A DNA stretch of 64,000 nt from Candidatus Opimibacter skivensis (lineage in GTDB: Bacteria; Bacteroidota; Bacteroidia; Chitinophagales; Saprospiraceae), in contig JADKHH010000009.1 of NCBI GenBank assembly GCA_016721905.1, positions 121,798 to 185,797 on the forward strand, given 5' to 3'. Positions 1 through 8,774 of this stretch are shown one piece after another. The translations under genes were made by a program, and so were the position numbers. Position 1 is the first letter of the stretch; each line of letters starts with the position of its first letter. Below the pieces are notes generated by a model. The model saw nothing but the letters and a program-made list of their open reading frames with translations. It did not search any database and was not told the DNA's origin.

Positions 1-22
1 GCCTTCGCCTTTGGATTATACT

Positions 23-328
23 TCAGACAAAGGCCACCCAATAATCAAAATCTTCCTCCATATCTATCGCCTCTTGGTCCACCAGGATAAAGCCCTTCAT
101 GGTCTTACCGGTAAAGTCCATCGTGACGGCGCCTTTTCGTTTCAATGCCTTAGGCGCATCTACCTCCGGGTCGACACGAGCCATGAGTTGCTCTTTCATC
201 ACACCCATGAGCATCTTGTCATCGACCATAAGGCAGACACCGCCGAACATTTTCTTTTCGATGTATTTTATTTTGCGCGATTCCAGGTTTTGTTTGATGC
301 GCTCTGCGAGATGTTCGTTGTAAGCCAT
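23..328 (-). CDS. TfoX/Sxy N-terminal domain protein
   Basis: This is a protein of about 101 residues made of a single TfoX/Sxy N-terminal domain. The start ATG at 328 gives MAYNEHLAERIKQ, and the family core is visible: a helical N-terminus, then KKMFGGVCLMVDDKMLMGV, then MARVDP and the C-terminal WVAFV. In gammaproteobacteria full-length TfoX regulates competence, but stand-alone N-terminal domains like this are widespread in Bacteroidota and have no settled role. An in-frame upstream ATG at 406 would add 26 residues that do not look like the family, so the shorter start is preferred. It is divergent from the GMC gene and probably monocistronic. Confidence 0.8.
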   Translation of the reverse strand: MAYNEHLAERIKQNLESRKIKYIEKKMFGGVCLMVDDKMLMGVMKEQLMARVDPEVDAPKALKRKGAVTMDFTGKTMKGFILVDQEAIDMEEDFDYWVAFV

Positions 329-457
329 GGCGGATTGTTTCTTTAAAAATATATATTCCTGCACAATCAGAAGGGATGGCAGATAAATCGATTGTAAAGA
401 TGCCATTGAGTGGAATATCTTTTACTTTTTTATCTTGAGAGGTATACATCAGGGATT

Positions 458-2176
458 ATGCAAGACAAGAACTCATCTAAAGTATATGATGTCATCATCG
501 TTGGATCCGGAGCGGGTGGCGGGATGGCGACCAAGGTGCTCAGTGAAGCGGGATTGAAGGTAGCGGTGGTCGAAGCCGGGCCCCATTTTGATCCAGCTGA
601 TCCTGCCCAACGCACGCAAATGAAATGGCCCTATGAATCGCCCCGGCGAGGTGCAGGTTCGCAACGGCCTTTTGGTGATTTCGATAGCGCATATGGCGGA
701 TGGGAAATCGATGGCGAACCGTACACTCGTGTGCCCGGGACTAAGTTTGATTGGTTCCGCTCCCACATGCTAGGGGGGCGAACAAACCATTGGGGACGGA
801 TCTCTCTTCGTTTCGGACCCAATGACTTTAAACATAAAAGTATAGACGGACTCGGAGATGACTGGCCGATAGGTTACGATGATGTCAAGCCGTACTATAA
901 TAAGGTAGACAAACTGATCGGGGTCTTTGGCACTAAAGAAAATCTTCCAAATGAGCCGGATGGTTATTTCCTTCCACCTCCCAAACCGAGACTACACGAA
1001 CTCTATTTTATCAAGGGTTCGAAGAAAGTAGGAGTCCCCGTGATCCCGGCGCGAATGTCCATGCTCACCAAAAAGATCAACAACGATCGCGGTGTTTGTT
1101 ATTACTGTGGGCAATGCAGCCGAGGGTGCTCAGTCTATGCTGACTTCTCTGCTGGCACTTGCTTGATTTTTCCCGCTCAGAAAGCAGGTGGTCAGATCGA
1201 TCTCTATGTCAATTCGGTGGTAAGAGAAGTGATCACTAATGATGAAGGCAAAGCCACAGGGGTCACCTATATCAGTAAAGACGACCGCAAGGAATATTCA
1301 TTGAAAGGAAAGGTCGTCGTGCTTGCTGCTTCTGCATGTAGCTCCGCCCGTATACTCCTGAATTCAAAAAGCAAACAACACCCAAATGGACTAGGCAACT
1401 CCAGTGGGATGGTTGGAAAATATCTGCATGATTCCACCGGCGCGAGTCGGGCAGCCTTTATTCCTGCGCTGATGAATCGCGATATCTATAATGAAGATGG
1501 AGTTGGTGGTATGCACATCTATACGCCATGGTGGCTAGACAACCGCAAGCTTGATTTCCCGAGAGGTTATCATCTGGAAATGTGGGGAGGGATGGGCATG
1601 CCGTCTTATGGATTCGGATTTAATGTAAACGATCTCAATAAACATATCGGTGAGAAGGTGGGAGGATATGGTGAGCAGTTGCGTGCGGATGTTAAAAAAT
1701 TCTACGGCTCTGTTGTTGGTATTTCAGGGCGGGGAGAATGTATCGCACGCGAGGACAATTATTGTGAACTCGATCCTGAGGTCGTAGATGAATTTGGAAT
1801 TCCGGTCTTGCGATTTAATTATACCTGGACGGAACACGAGCGCCTTCAGGCAAAACACATGCACAATACATTTGAAGAAATACTGGACGCCATGGGTGGA
1901 AAGATCCTGGGTGAAAAACCCGGTAAAGAAGATGATTACGGACTTGCTGCCCCGGGGCGTATCATCCATGAAGTCGGGACCACCCGTATGGGAAATGATC
2001 CCAATAAATCAGTGACCAATGCATACGAACAACTCCATGATGCAAACAATGTGTTTGTCGTGGATGGTGGACCTTTTGTCTCGCAAGCGGATAAGAATCC
2101 TACCTGGACCATCCTTGCCCTGGCATGGAGGACTTCTGACTACATCGTTGATCAATTGAAAAAAAGAAATATCTAA
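458..2176 (+). CDS. GMC-family FAD oxidoreductase, large subunit with Cys cluster
   Basis: This 572-residue flavoprotein probably oxidises a sugar or another alcohol. An N-terminal FAD-binding dinucleotide fold is marked by GSGAGGG (residues 16-22) and VVEAGP. A C-terminal GMC block contains HEVGTTRMG near residue 505 and a final NPTWTILALAWR. Near residues 213-223 it has CYYCGQCSRGC, a CxxCxxCxxxC pattern. Related FAD glucose dehydrogenases and fructose dehydrogenase large subunits carry an iron-sulfur cluster in an insert of this kind, so an electron-relay cluster is inferred here. The start at 458 places the FAD fold at the usual distance; an ATG at 410 would add an unlikely tail. It has no signal peptide and is followed after 20 bp by a Tat-exported partner, with which it is probably co-exported. 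No cytochrome c gene is adjacent. Substrate unknown. Confidence 0.9.
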   Translation: MQDKNSSKVYDVIIVGSGAGGGMATKVLSEAGLKVAVVEAGPHFDPADPAQRTQMKWPYESPRRGAGSQRPFGDFDSAYGGWEIDGEPYTRVPGTKFDWFRSHMLGGRTNHWGRISLRFGPNDFKHKSIDGLGDDWPIGYDDVKPYYNKVDKLIGVFGTKENLPNEPDGYFLPPPKPRLHELYFIKGSKKVGVPVIPARMSMLTKKINNDRGVCYYCGQCSRGCSVYADFSAGTCLIFPAQKAGGQIDLYVNSVVREVITNDEGKATGVTYISKDDRKEYSLKGKVVVLAASACSSARILLNSKSKQHPNGLGNSSGMVGKYLHDSTGASRAAFIPALMNRDIYNEDGVGGMHIYTPWWLDNRKLDFPRGYHLEMWGGMGMPSYGFGFNVNDLNKHIGEKVGGYGEQLRADVKKFYGSVVGISGRGECIAREDNYCELDPEVVDEFGIPVLRFNYTWTEHERLQAKHMHNTFEEILDAMGGKILGEKPGKEDDYGLAAPGRIIHEVGTTRMGNDPNKSVTNAYEQLHDANNVFVVDGGPFVSQADKNPTWTILALAWRTSDYIVDQLKKRNI

Positions 2177-2196
2177 TCCATTTTACACTTAATTAT

Positions 2197-2901
2197 ATGG
2201 ACAGAAGAGATACTATTAAATCCATGCTGGTCGGCAGCATTGCAGGCGGGCTTATCCTTTCAGCTTGCCAGCCGGATGCAGATGAAAAGAAAAAAAGCGG
2301 TGAAACTTCAGATGGCCTTTACGGCAGAACCGAAAAAGAAAAAGCCCATGACCTGAAGGTAATGGGTGAAACTTTCTTTAATGAACATGAAGTTGCTACC
2401 ATTGCAGTGCTATGTGACCTCATCCTGCCAGCGTCCGCTTCTGCTGGTTCGGCAGTAGATGCCGGTGTGCCTGAATTTATATCCTTTATTGCCCGAGACA
2501 TCCAATCTCATCAGCTTCCGTTGCGCGGTGGTATGATGTGGCTGGATCATGAGGCCACAAAGCGGTTTACCCAGGCTTTTATATTATGTAGTATTGATCA
2601 ACAAAAACAGATTCTTGATACAATCGCTTATCCTGAAGATGCTGCACCTGAATCAGCGCAGGGAGTCAAGTTCTTTACACTAATGCGCAATCTCGTGCTC
2701 ACCGGATATTACACTTCCCGGATGGGAATCGATGACCTGGGCTACCAGGGCAATACACCGAATACGTGGGATGGTGTCCCTGATACTGTGCTTGCCAAAC
2801 ATGGGCTTGCGTATGAGGAGGAGTGGCTGGCTAAATGTATTGATCAGGAGAAGAGGGCGGTAGTGGCGGAATGGGATGCGGAGGGGAATTTGGTGAATTG
2901 A
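2197..2901 (+). CDS. Gluconate 2-dehydrogenase subunit 3-like Tat lipoprotein
   Basis: This 234-residue small subunit belongs to the gluconate 2-dehydrogenase subunit 3 family, which pairs with GMC flavoproteins. The N-terminus MDRRDTIKSM carries a twin-arginine motif followed by a hydrophobic stretch ending in a lipobox (LSAC, Cys near residue 24). It is therefore probably exported folded by Tat and lipid-anchored, carrying the large subunit with it. The middle contains the family-like LCDLILPAS and a Trp/His-containing helical region, and the C-terminus is acidic. It lies 20 bp after the GMC gene and forms a two-gene operon with it. The reading frame is intact. Confidence 0.88.
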   Translation: MDRRDTIKSMLVGSIAGGLILSACQPDADEKKKSGETSDGLYGRTEKEKAHDLKVMGETFFNEHEVATIAVLCDLILPASASAGSAVDAGVPEFISFIARDIQSHQLPLRGGMMWLDHEATKRFTQAFILCSIDQQKQILDTIAYPEDAAPESAQGVKFFTLMRNLVLTGYYTSRMGIDDLGYQGNTPNTWDGVPDTVLAKHGLAYEEEWLAKCIDQEKRAVVAEWDAEGNLVN

Positions 2902-2950
2902 GTCATCCTGAAACCAACTAAAGTTGAATTTAAATAGGCTTAACTTTCAT

Positions 2951-3613
2951 TTAGTCAATTGGAGGGGTACGAGCGATATGAAATCTCAAACTGCTAAGGC
3001 GAGTAGATTCTAAGATAAAACTCATAGACTTGAGCCCAGGCACTGGAACTGAAATGTCACCCTTCAGATTAGGTCCCACAATGATCCTGAACTCATTTTG
3101 AAAACTAAACTCGACATCTTTATGGAATAATGAAAGTTCTCCATTGTGCTCTTTGTAAGTGTAGTACTTAACTGGTCTCATCTCGCACTTCATCCCCATA
3201 TCGGAAATAGATTTCTCTATGGTGTCATAAAATTTCTCTGTATTGAAAATTACAAGTGCGCTATCTCCCAGTTCAGATACTCTATCACTTAAACCAGTCA
3301 CTTGTAATTCTTCATTAAGTGGGCATATTGTTAAGCAACATATGTTAAACTGAGGATCTTCTAAGTTTTCGGAATGATCTGCGTGTCCTAAGTTTATTCC
3401 TCTTTCAAATTTTTGCGTAGTACCATCAGGTAATTGAATCTCTATCCATTGTATTTGTGCCGTATATAAGTTACCGTCTCGCGAGTCATATCTCCCGATT
3501 TGGTCATTTGGCTGTTCCCTGAAGTTTTTTTGAAAACTGAAGTATAAGTATTCATTTTCGAACATATCCTGTATGTATTTACGCTCTTGCATTTTGGCTA
3601 AAATATGTCCCAT
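2951..3613 (-). CDS. Hypothetical protein, weak DUF2971-like resemblance
   Basis: This is a 220-residue soluble protein that I do not recognise with confidence. It has no signal peptide or membrane segment. Aromatic-rich blocks (ENEYLYFSFQKNFREQ near residue 20) and a late FQNEFRIIVGP block recall DUF2971-type proteins, in which a final [YF]xxExE[YF]RI element is typical. The start is uncertain: the frame stays open upstream of ATG 3613, through sequence overlapping the end of the GIY-YIG gene, so the protein may be longer. It lies just outside the left end of the tRNA-Asn element. Confidence 0.55.
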   Translation of the reverse strand: MGHILAKMQERKYIQDMFENEYLYFSFQKNFREQPNDQIGRYDSRDGNLYTAQIQWIEIQLPDGTTQKFERGINLGHADHSENLEDPQFNICCLTICPLNEELQVTGLSDRVSELGDSALVIFNTEKFYDTIEKSISDMGMKCEMRPVKYYTYKEHNGELSLFHKDVEFSFQNEFRIIVGPNLKGDISVPVPGLKSMSFILESTRLSSLRFHIARTPPID

Positions 3614-3656
3614 TGGTCTAAATATATTCTTTCCTAACTGTTCCCGAAGATCATTC

Positions 3657-3946
3657 CTACGCTTGGTATCTAGATTTTAGTTTGTCAATTATCTCCGGAT
3701 ATAATTTAAGGTTCTTGATGTATGTCCGACTTTTCATTTGCTTAATGTGTTTCTCAATAGCCCTTGCTTGGGAAACGGATTCACACATTATAGAAATAAA
3801 CAATGTCCATGGAATACCCTTTCTGGACCATTCTCCTTCGTAATACCCTTCATTATGCCTTGCAAGGCGATCACCTATGGTAAGGATGTGCTTCCAATAT
3901 AATACCTATCAATGGATTCAGAATATAGGATGTAACAACTGGCCAT
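3657..3946 (-). pseudogene. GIY-YIG domain endonuclease-like protein, frame broken
   Basis: Starting at ATG 3946 the translation begins MASCYILYSESIDRYYIGS, an excellent UPF0213/GIY-YIG start with YIL and YYIG. The frame hits TAG at 3875-3877, but one frame over it continues GDRLARHNEG, then KGIPWTLF, a helix ending EKHIKQMKSR, and a stop at 3657-3659. Restoring one base near 3879-3881 gives a normal-length single-domain protein of about 96 residues. Small GIY-YIG proteins of this type are common in Bacteroidota and their substrate is unknown. Given the number of similar breaks in this window, it may be an intact gene with an assembly error rather than a true pseudogene. Confidence 0.75.
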
Positions 3947-3952
3947 AAATAG

Positions 3953-3981
3953 AAAAAGCAGACATTATTCGTCTGCTTTTT
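3953..3981. terminator. Bidirectional hairpin terminator next to attL
   Basis: The arms AAAAAGCAGAC and GTCTGCTTTTT form an 11-bp stem around a 7-nt loop, with A and T runs on the two sides. It lies 4 bp from the left copy of the tRNA 3'-end repeat. Before the element inserted, it would have directly followed tRNA-Asn, so it is probably that tRNA's original terminator. Confidence 0.75.
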
Positions 3982-3984
3982 ACT

Positions 3985-3999
3985 TGCGCCCCCTCCTGG
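3985..3999. repeat. attL core (15-bp direct repeat)
   Basis: The 15 bases TGCGCCCCCTCCTGG are identical to 9912-9926, which cover the 3' end of the intact tRNA-Asn gene. This is the duplicated crossover segment expected when a tyrosine recombinase inserts an element into a tRNA 3' end. Confidence 0.85.
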
Positions 4000-4104
4000 T
4001 ATATAACCTTTTATGACTCCTTGTGATTCTTTGTGATAATACGGCTTGATTAACAGATTTTTATATTACCATTTTCACATTAAAAAATAATAAAGCACAA
4101 CAAA

Positions 4105-4126
4105 ACAGACACCTGAACAGACACCT
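4105..4126 (+). repeat. Paired direct repeats, putative left integrase arm sites
   Basis: ACAGACACCT occurs twice with a 12-bp period (4105-4114 and 4117-4126). The CACCT core also occurs twice at the same period at the right end (9843-9861). Matching repeats inside both ends of a tRNA-inserted element are what arm-type binding sites of a tyrosine recombinase look like. Confidence 0.45.
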
Positions 4127-4157
4127 ATAAACTTAAAACTGTATCTTTATATCAAAA

Positions 4158-5389
4158 ATGAATACAGCCAAATTCTATTTGCATTACCCCAATGAGGAAA
4201 AGTCTTCAATACGGATGGAGTTTAGATTCTTCGGTCAGAGAATGGTTATGGGTACTGGATTGGTGATTCCTACTAACTTATGGAACACCAAAAAGATGAG
4301 GGTTAAGACCAGCAGTTCTTTCCTTGATTACAGCCGATATAACCGAAAATTGGATAACCTTGATAGCTCTGCTAAGGACACGTTGCGCTCCTTTGAAGAT
4401 GAATCAGTTATTCCTACAGTAAATCAATTTAGGCTAAGACTTCAAAACTTGTCAATGGGAGTAACAGAAACGAGTCAAAGAAGCTAATTGAATACTTAGA
4501 CCATCGGATTGAAGAAACCCGTAAAACGGCCAATTCCAAATCCGCAATCGACCACCTTACCCGGATTAGAACAAGGGTAAGGGCCTTCATCAGACATGAC
4601 AACTTCCACTTTGAAGATGTATCTAAGGACTTCATCGGAAATTTTATCAAGCACCTATACAGTAAAAACTATCAACAAAACTATGTAAGAGATATTGTAA
4701 GGAGACTATACGCTGTCATGAGAAAATCTCATGATGATGGGCTTCACTCAAATAAAATTTTTCTCAGGACTGAGTTGATTCCAACTGAAACCCCATCCGA
4801 CATGATTTACCTTAGTACCGACGATTTGAAGCAACTATATGAATTTGATTTTTCTTCAACGCCGAAGTTAGAAAGAGTCAGGGACATTTTCATTGTTCAA
4901 TGTGATACTGGGCTTCGTTACAATGATTTGAAACAATTAGATAAATTGGTTTTGAAAACAGTACAAAACATACCTATGATTCAAGTCTTCACCCGTAAAA
5001 CAGACCAAGAGGTCATTATCCCACAAAGTCGAAGGACCAAGGAGATTCTAACGAAGTATAGTGGATTCCCGCGAGTTATCTCAAATCAAAAAATGAATGA
5101 CTATCTCAAAGAAGTTTGTACGTTGGCCGGAATAGATTCAGATATAACTATTAGGAAATACCATGCTGGTGTGCAAAAAAAGGAAGTATACAAGAAATGG
5201 GAATTAATTGGGACACATACAGCTAGAAGAACATTCGCTACAAATGCTATATTAGAAGGGAGTATGCCAAAAATGACTATTATGATTATGACAGGCCATA
5301 AAAGTGAAAAGACCTTTGATGGATATGTTCGTGTTGATTCACTTACCTCAGCTCTTCAGTATGCTGATACTCCATTCTTCAATCAGTAA
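4158..5389 (+). CDS. Tyrosine recombinase (integrase), one frame break
   Basis: This is the integrase that would insert and excise the element at tRNA-Asn. The N-terminal arm-binding domain begins MNTAKFYLHYPNEEKS and includes TGLVIPTNLWN, followed by a SAM-like core-binding domain (VRAFIRHDNFHFEDVS). The catalytic domain shows DTGLRYNDL (Arg I), TRKT (Lys), HTARRTF (His and Arg II), TGHKSEKTF (His) and GYVRV (nucleophilic Tyr), the complete R-K-H-R-H-Y set. The frame breaks near 4457: the first part ends at 4487, and restoring one G in the GGG at 4458-4460 gives a continuous 410-residue protein, normal for Bacteroidota element integrases. The next gene starts 1 bp after the stop, so the two are co-transcribed. 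Confidence 0.88.
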
Positions 5390-5390
5390 A

Positions 5391-7107
5391 ATGAGCTTTT
5401 CAAGAACGCCATATCAACCAAAAAGGTCAGGTGTCAAACTCTATCTCAAAAATGTCCGTCTCCCAATTCCGCTGATTTCAGCAGTGGAACAGTTATATTC
5501 AGATGAGCAAAGAGATCATAATGCACACTGGGCTTTAAAGCTTGTCCGCAGAATCTACTTTGAGAAATACTTCCAAGCAGAGCAAGAGCTTGATAAGTAT
5601 ATCCCTGTCCCTTATGAGTATATATCCGCAATACTGAAGAACCCCGAAAGAGTAAAGAATGTATGGGTAAAAAAACTCAAGGAGGGCATTTTTGACCAAT
5701 TGAAAGACTTAAGTTATTTGTTCTTAGGAACACTAGAAGACAATCTTGAGGAAAGTGAAGTAAAACAGAATGCAGGTGGTTGGAAAACTGATTCCTGTTA
5801 TGCCTTCAAATTCAAGCCCGAATTGGTTACTAACTGTGATTATGAATGGGTCTACTATGAGGATACCGAGAAAGAACAAAAACAAATACTCAATTCACTT
5901 GAAAGGAAGACCAAGAGTCTGATCAAGAAGGTTAAGCTGAATAATACCTCCCCAGAAAATATTGAGGAAGTATTAGAGCCTGAGAGAGTCAGACTCTATG
6001 AGAAGTATACATCTGAGTTAGAATCTGACGAATTGGACTACTTCAAAATTAAGGATGGTAAAAGAGTAAAGGTAGACATTGAATACTTTGGAGGGTGGAG
6101 CAGTACATACAATCCAGGGTGCATAGTACCCTAAATATTTATGTAACAAGATTACATCAGTTCACACATCACCCAACTACCGAAATTCCAGACCCAAAAC
6201 TATCTAAGGTCAATGGAAGGTTGAATCATTTGTTGACCTATACTCCAAAATTCATTATTCCTCACCTAATTATAAATGGGAAAAATTGGTGGAGGTGGAT
6301 TTGAGGAACTCACAGTTTTGTCTATTGGCCAATGTCTTAAGAAGTCCAGCAATATTGATTCAATCAGGCAAACCAGTTCTAATGCATCTATATGACTACA
6401 TCACCTCTCAAGCCTGTACAAGGTTTATAATGGAGCCAGAGGCTCCTATTCAAAGAAATAAATTCAGGCGTAAGGGAGATGGTGAAATGACATATGGCTC
6501 TGTATATTATATGCTGTCCTACACCCTAGACATTGAAAATTTTATAACTGCTTCATTTTCAGGAACATTATACAATGATTTGGGTAAGACTATTTGGGTA
6601 GATAGATACGATGAAAATTTACATCGAGACCAAATCAAAGAAGAGTGCTTTTCAATCTTCTATGGTCCATATATTCCTGAAAAAATACAGACTAGCGGTT
6701 CACAGGGAGACCTCCGCCAACATTTTTGGACTCACTACCCTAATCTAATGTCCCTAATCAATAACTTTAAAAAGTACATGGTGGAGATATACGAGTCAAC
6801 AAATGATAGAAAACTACTTGCCTTGACAAAGACACGTAAATCATATGACTCTTCTATTCGGGACTATCGTGAGAAGACGCCAACTGAAGCAGGAAGTGAC
6901 TATTTCTCGATTGCCATGCAAATCTTGGAGTCTTCAATCTTTGTGGAGGGCATTCTGGCAGAGCTCAATTACGAGGGGTTCAGTGTACTTTCAAAGCATG
7001 ATTCATTCCTTATCCCAGAAGGGTCATTTACGGATGTCATGAAATGCATCACAAGTCAACTTGAGCGACTATTGGGGAAGGGTCGGTTTACTCTAGGGGT
7101 AACATGA
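5391..7107 (+). CDS. Family A DNA polymerase-like protein of the element, two frame breaks
   Basis: Restoring one G near 6117 and one A in the run near 6279-6283 gives a 572-residue protein in one frame. Its C-terminal half shows the three palm/fingers motifs of family A polymerases. Motif A is VDLRNSQFCLLANVL (Asp about 304). Motif B is RDQIKEECFSIFYG (413-426), which matches the R-x3-K-x3-F-x3-YG O-helix of E. coli Pol I (R754, K758, F762, Y766). Motif C is SKHDSFLIPE (His-Asp about 537-538; H881-D882 in Pol I). B-to-C spacing is close to Pol I, while A-to-B is longer. The N-terminal 300 residues are charged, partly helical and unrecognised, with no exonuclease motif visible. It starts 1 bp after the integrase stop. 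The inferred role is replication or gap repair of the element. No helicase or primase gene is seen. Family assignment rests on motifs only. Confidence 0.6.
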
Positions 7108-7144
7108 GTATAATACTGTTTAATTATACTTTGACCTCCATTTA

Positions 7145-7489
7145 TTATTGAACTCGTATCATATCGGTTGGACCAATACCTATATCAATAGTCATATTAT
7201 CACCTGATATTGAAATAACATTATACTCAGCTGATTTCATTCCAGATACATTGTGAATTATGTCGATTCTCTCACAATCAGATGATTCCCAAGTAAAGGC
7301 TGTTGTTCCAAATTGATAGAGTTCACCGTTAGAACGAAATTCAAGTTCAACCCCTAAAAGACAATCATTTGTTGCAGGGTTTGGTTGACACCATTTACCG
7401 ATAAATTCACAAGTAGGTGATGAATCTTTTTCTTTTGAACAAGAGAAGATTGTGAATACGAAAAGCAATAGTAAAAGTAATTTATTCAT
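7145..7489 (-). CDS. Small lipoprotein with lipocalin-like domain
   Basis: This 114-residue predicted lipoprotein has the signal MNKLLLLLLFVFTIF followed by the lipobox FSCS (Cys 17). The mature part looks like a short lipocalin-like domain: an early FIGKWC, then VELEFRSNGELYQFG and FTWESSDC, a pattern common in Bacteroidota secreted beta-sandwich lipoproteins. It lies at the 3' end of the polymerase-like gene on the opposite strand and is probably element cargo. Specific function unknown. Confidence 0.7.
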   Translation of the reverse strand: MNKLLLLLLFVFTIFSCSKEKDSSPTCEFIGKWCQPNPATNDCLLGVELEFRSNGELYQFGTTAFTWESSDCERIDIIHNVSGMKSAEYNVISISGDNMTIDIGIGPTDMIRVQ

Positions 7490-7687
7490 GATTGTAATTT
7501 TGGTTATTTGGAAAACATTAGTTTTTTAATATGATAAAATGAGGCAATCCGAATTACTCCTATAGGGAGTTGATTGATGACTCAGTTCAAATATACAAAG
7601 AAATTTTCGATTGAAAATATGCCTGATGAATCAAAGATTCAAAAAGGGCTTTTGTAAATTAGGACGATTCTCATTAAGAATCTCTTC

Positions 7688-7942
7688 TTAGTCCTTCAGG
7701 TATCGTTTCTTCAAAACTTTCATTTGACGGTAGTTATATCTTCCAGAATACAAGTCTCCCAAAGTCGTGTCATCTCCAACACCTTCAAAGTAGACGATGA
7801 GTTCCCACAATAACTTTTCTTCCTCTAATTTTTGCTCAGAGGGGGAGAGCCTGTTGAACTCCATCATCCATTTTGATTGTCTCCTTCCACTTATATACAT
7901 GAATACAAATATGATAAGTGCACCACCAATGATAAACTTCAT
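7688..7942 (-). CDS. Small membrane-anchored hypothetical protein
   Basis: This 84-residue protein has one N-terminal membrane helix (FIIGGALIIFVFMYISG), then a charged cytoplasmic tail with LSPSEQKLEEEKLLWEL and YNYRQMKVLKKRYLKD. No family is recognised. It is the downstream member of a small minus-strand cluster inside the element, and its ATG overlaps the stop of a possible upstream short frame (TTATGA). Confidence 0.5.
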   Translation of the reverse strand: MKFIIGGALIIFVFMYISGRRQSKWMMEFNRLSPSEQKLEEEKLLWELIVYFEGVGDDTTLGDLYSGRYNYRQMKVLKKRYLKD

Positions 7943-8112
7943 AATTCTATATTTTTTTTCTTTGCAATTTTAAGAAGCTGTTTATAGCTAAGTTTATTCA
8001 ATTCATCATCTTTGATAATTTTAAACAACTCAATGTCACCCTTCAATTTTGCATGATTTATTAGATGAGTCTTAAGGCTTAATATTCTCCTCGTTTCTTG
8101 GTTTTGAGTCAA
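7939..8112 (-). CDS. Possible 57-residue coupled small protein
   Basis: A short frame reads from a TTG at 8112 to a TGA at 7939-7941 that overlaps the ATG of the next gene. Its end, ELNKLSYKQLLKIAKKKNIEL, looks protein-like (a charged amphipathic helix). There is no ATG, and the start overlaps the preceding gene. It could be the coupled middle gene of a three-gene cluster or the 3' part of a frame-broken one. Confidence 0.3.
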   Translation of the reverse strand: MTQNQETRRILSLKTHLINHAKLKGDIELFKIIKDDELNKLSYKQLLKIAKKKNIEL

Positions 8113-8263
8113 AATCTTCCCAAATTTCTTTTTCAGAAGGAAAAAATTCCTTACGAATCAATCTGATAATAAATAGAGCCAGAAAGAAGCCCATGAAATA
8201 GAGAGAATCCACAAATTCCATAGCAGGTAGATTAGTTTTAATACTTAGTGACGAATCCAACAA
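8072..8263 (-). CDS. Small single-pass membrane hypothetical protein
   Basis: This 63-residue protein has one central membrane helix (VDSLYFMGFFLALFIIRLI) and a charged tail containing FPSEKEIWEDFDSKPRNEE. No family is recognised. It is the first gene of the small minus-strand cluster of the element. Being short and unsupported by homology, it is only moderately likely to be real. Confidence 0.4.
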   Translation of the reverse strand: MLDSSLSIKTNLPAMEFVDSLYFMGFFLALFIIRLIRKEFFPSEKEIWEDFDSKPRNEENIKP

Positions 8264-8561
8264 AAATCAAAATTTCCATCTCTAATGTTTTTTTAATATG
8301 CTTAAAATACTTATAGGTATTATATTACCTACCAAACAATTTTAGTATTAGTGCTACTATTAAATTGAATACAAAAAAAAATCCTATGCCCCAAAGGATT
8401 CCCAACTTATACCCAATTATTAAAGAAAGTAATATTGATAGACAACCAAGCGATTGTCGCTCTCTGGATTCATACACCATAATATTGCATTTTCGTCTCC
8501 AGCTCCAAAGAACAGTTTTAAATGAAAAGGCGTGAAGCTGTAAACTATGTGCTTCTAGGTA

Positions 8562-8650
8562 TCGCCAGACACCATGCCGTCACATAAACAGTCCACGCCC
8601 TGTACAGGGACGCTTTGGACTATTTCTGACGGCAAAAAAGAAACTGGCGA
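8562..8650. other. Nested 89-nt inverted repeat (possible origin or structured RNA)
   Basis: Four nested pairings share one axis: TCGCCAG/CTGGCGA (8562-8568 with 8644-8650), CCGTCA/TGACGG (8577-8582 with 8627-8632), AGTCC/GGACT (8590-8594 with 8617-8621), and the central perfect palindrome CCCTGTACAGGG (8598-8609). Four perfectly complementary arms in the right order are very unlikely by chance. Confidence 0.6.
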
Positions 8651-8755
8651 TTTCAGAAGCCGAAATAGGTTAACGCCTTTGTTTTATCACTAGTAAAAGT
8701 ACGAAATGCTATTCAAAACGAAGTAAAACTGGTTTAGCCCTAACTTCACCCTGAT

Positions 8756-8774
8756 AAAATTGTGGTACAATTTT
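8756..8774. repeat. Short perfect inverted repeat
   Basis: AAAATTGT and ACAATTTT form an 8-bp stem around GGT. It lies about 100 bp from the nested structure in the same non-coding stretch. It could be an operator or part of an origin and has no terminator-like T tail. Confidence 0.4.

Noticed and set aside
4457..6283. Programmed -1 frameshifting of the integrase and polymerase-like gene
   Set aside because: No slippery heptamer with a following structure at these places, and similar breaks occur in housekeeping genes, so sequence error is simpler.
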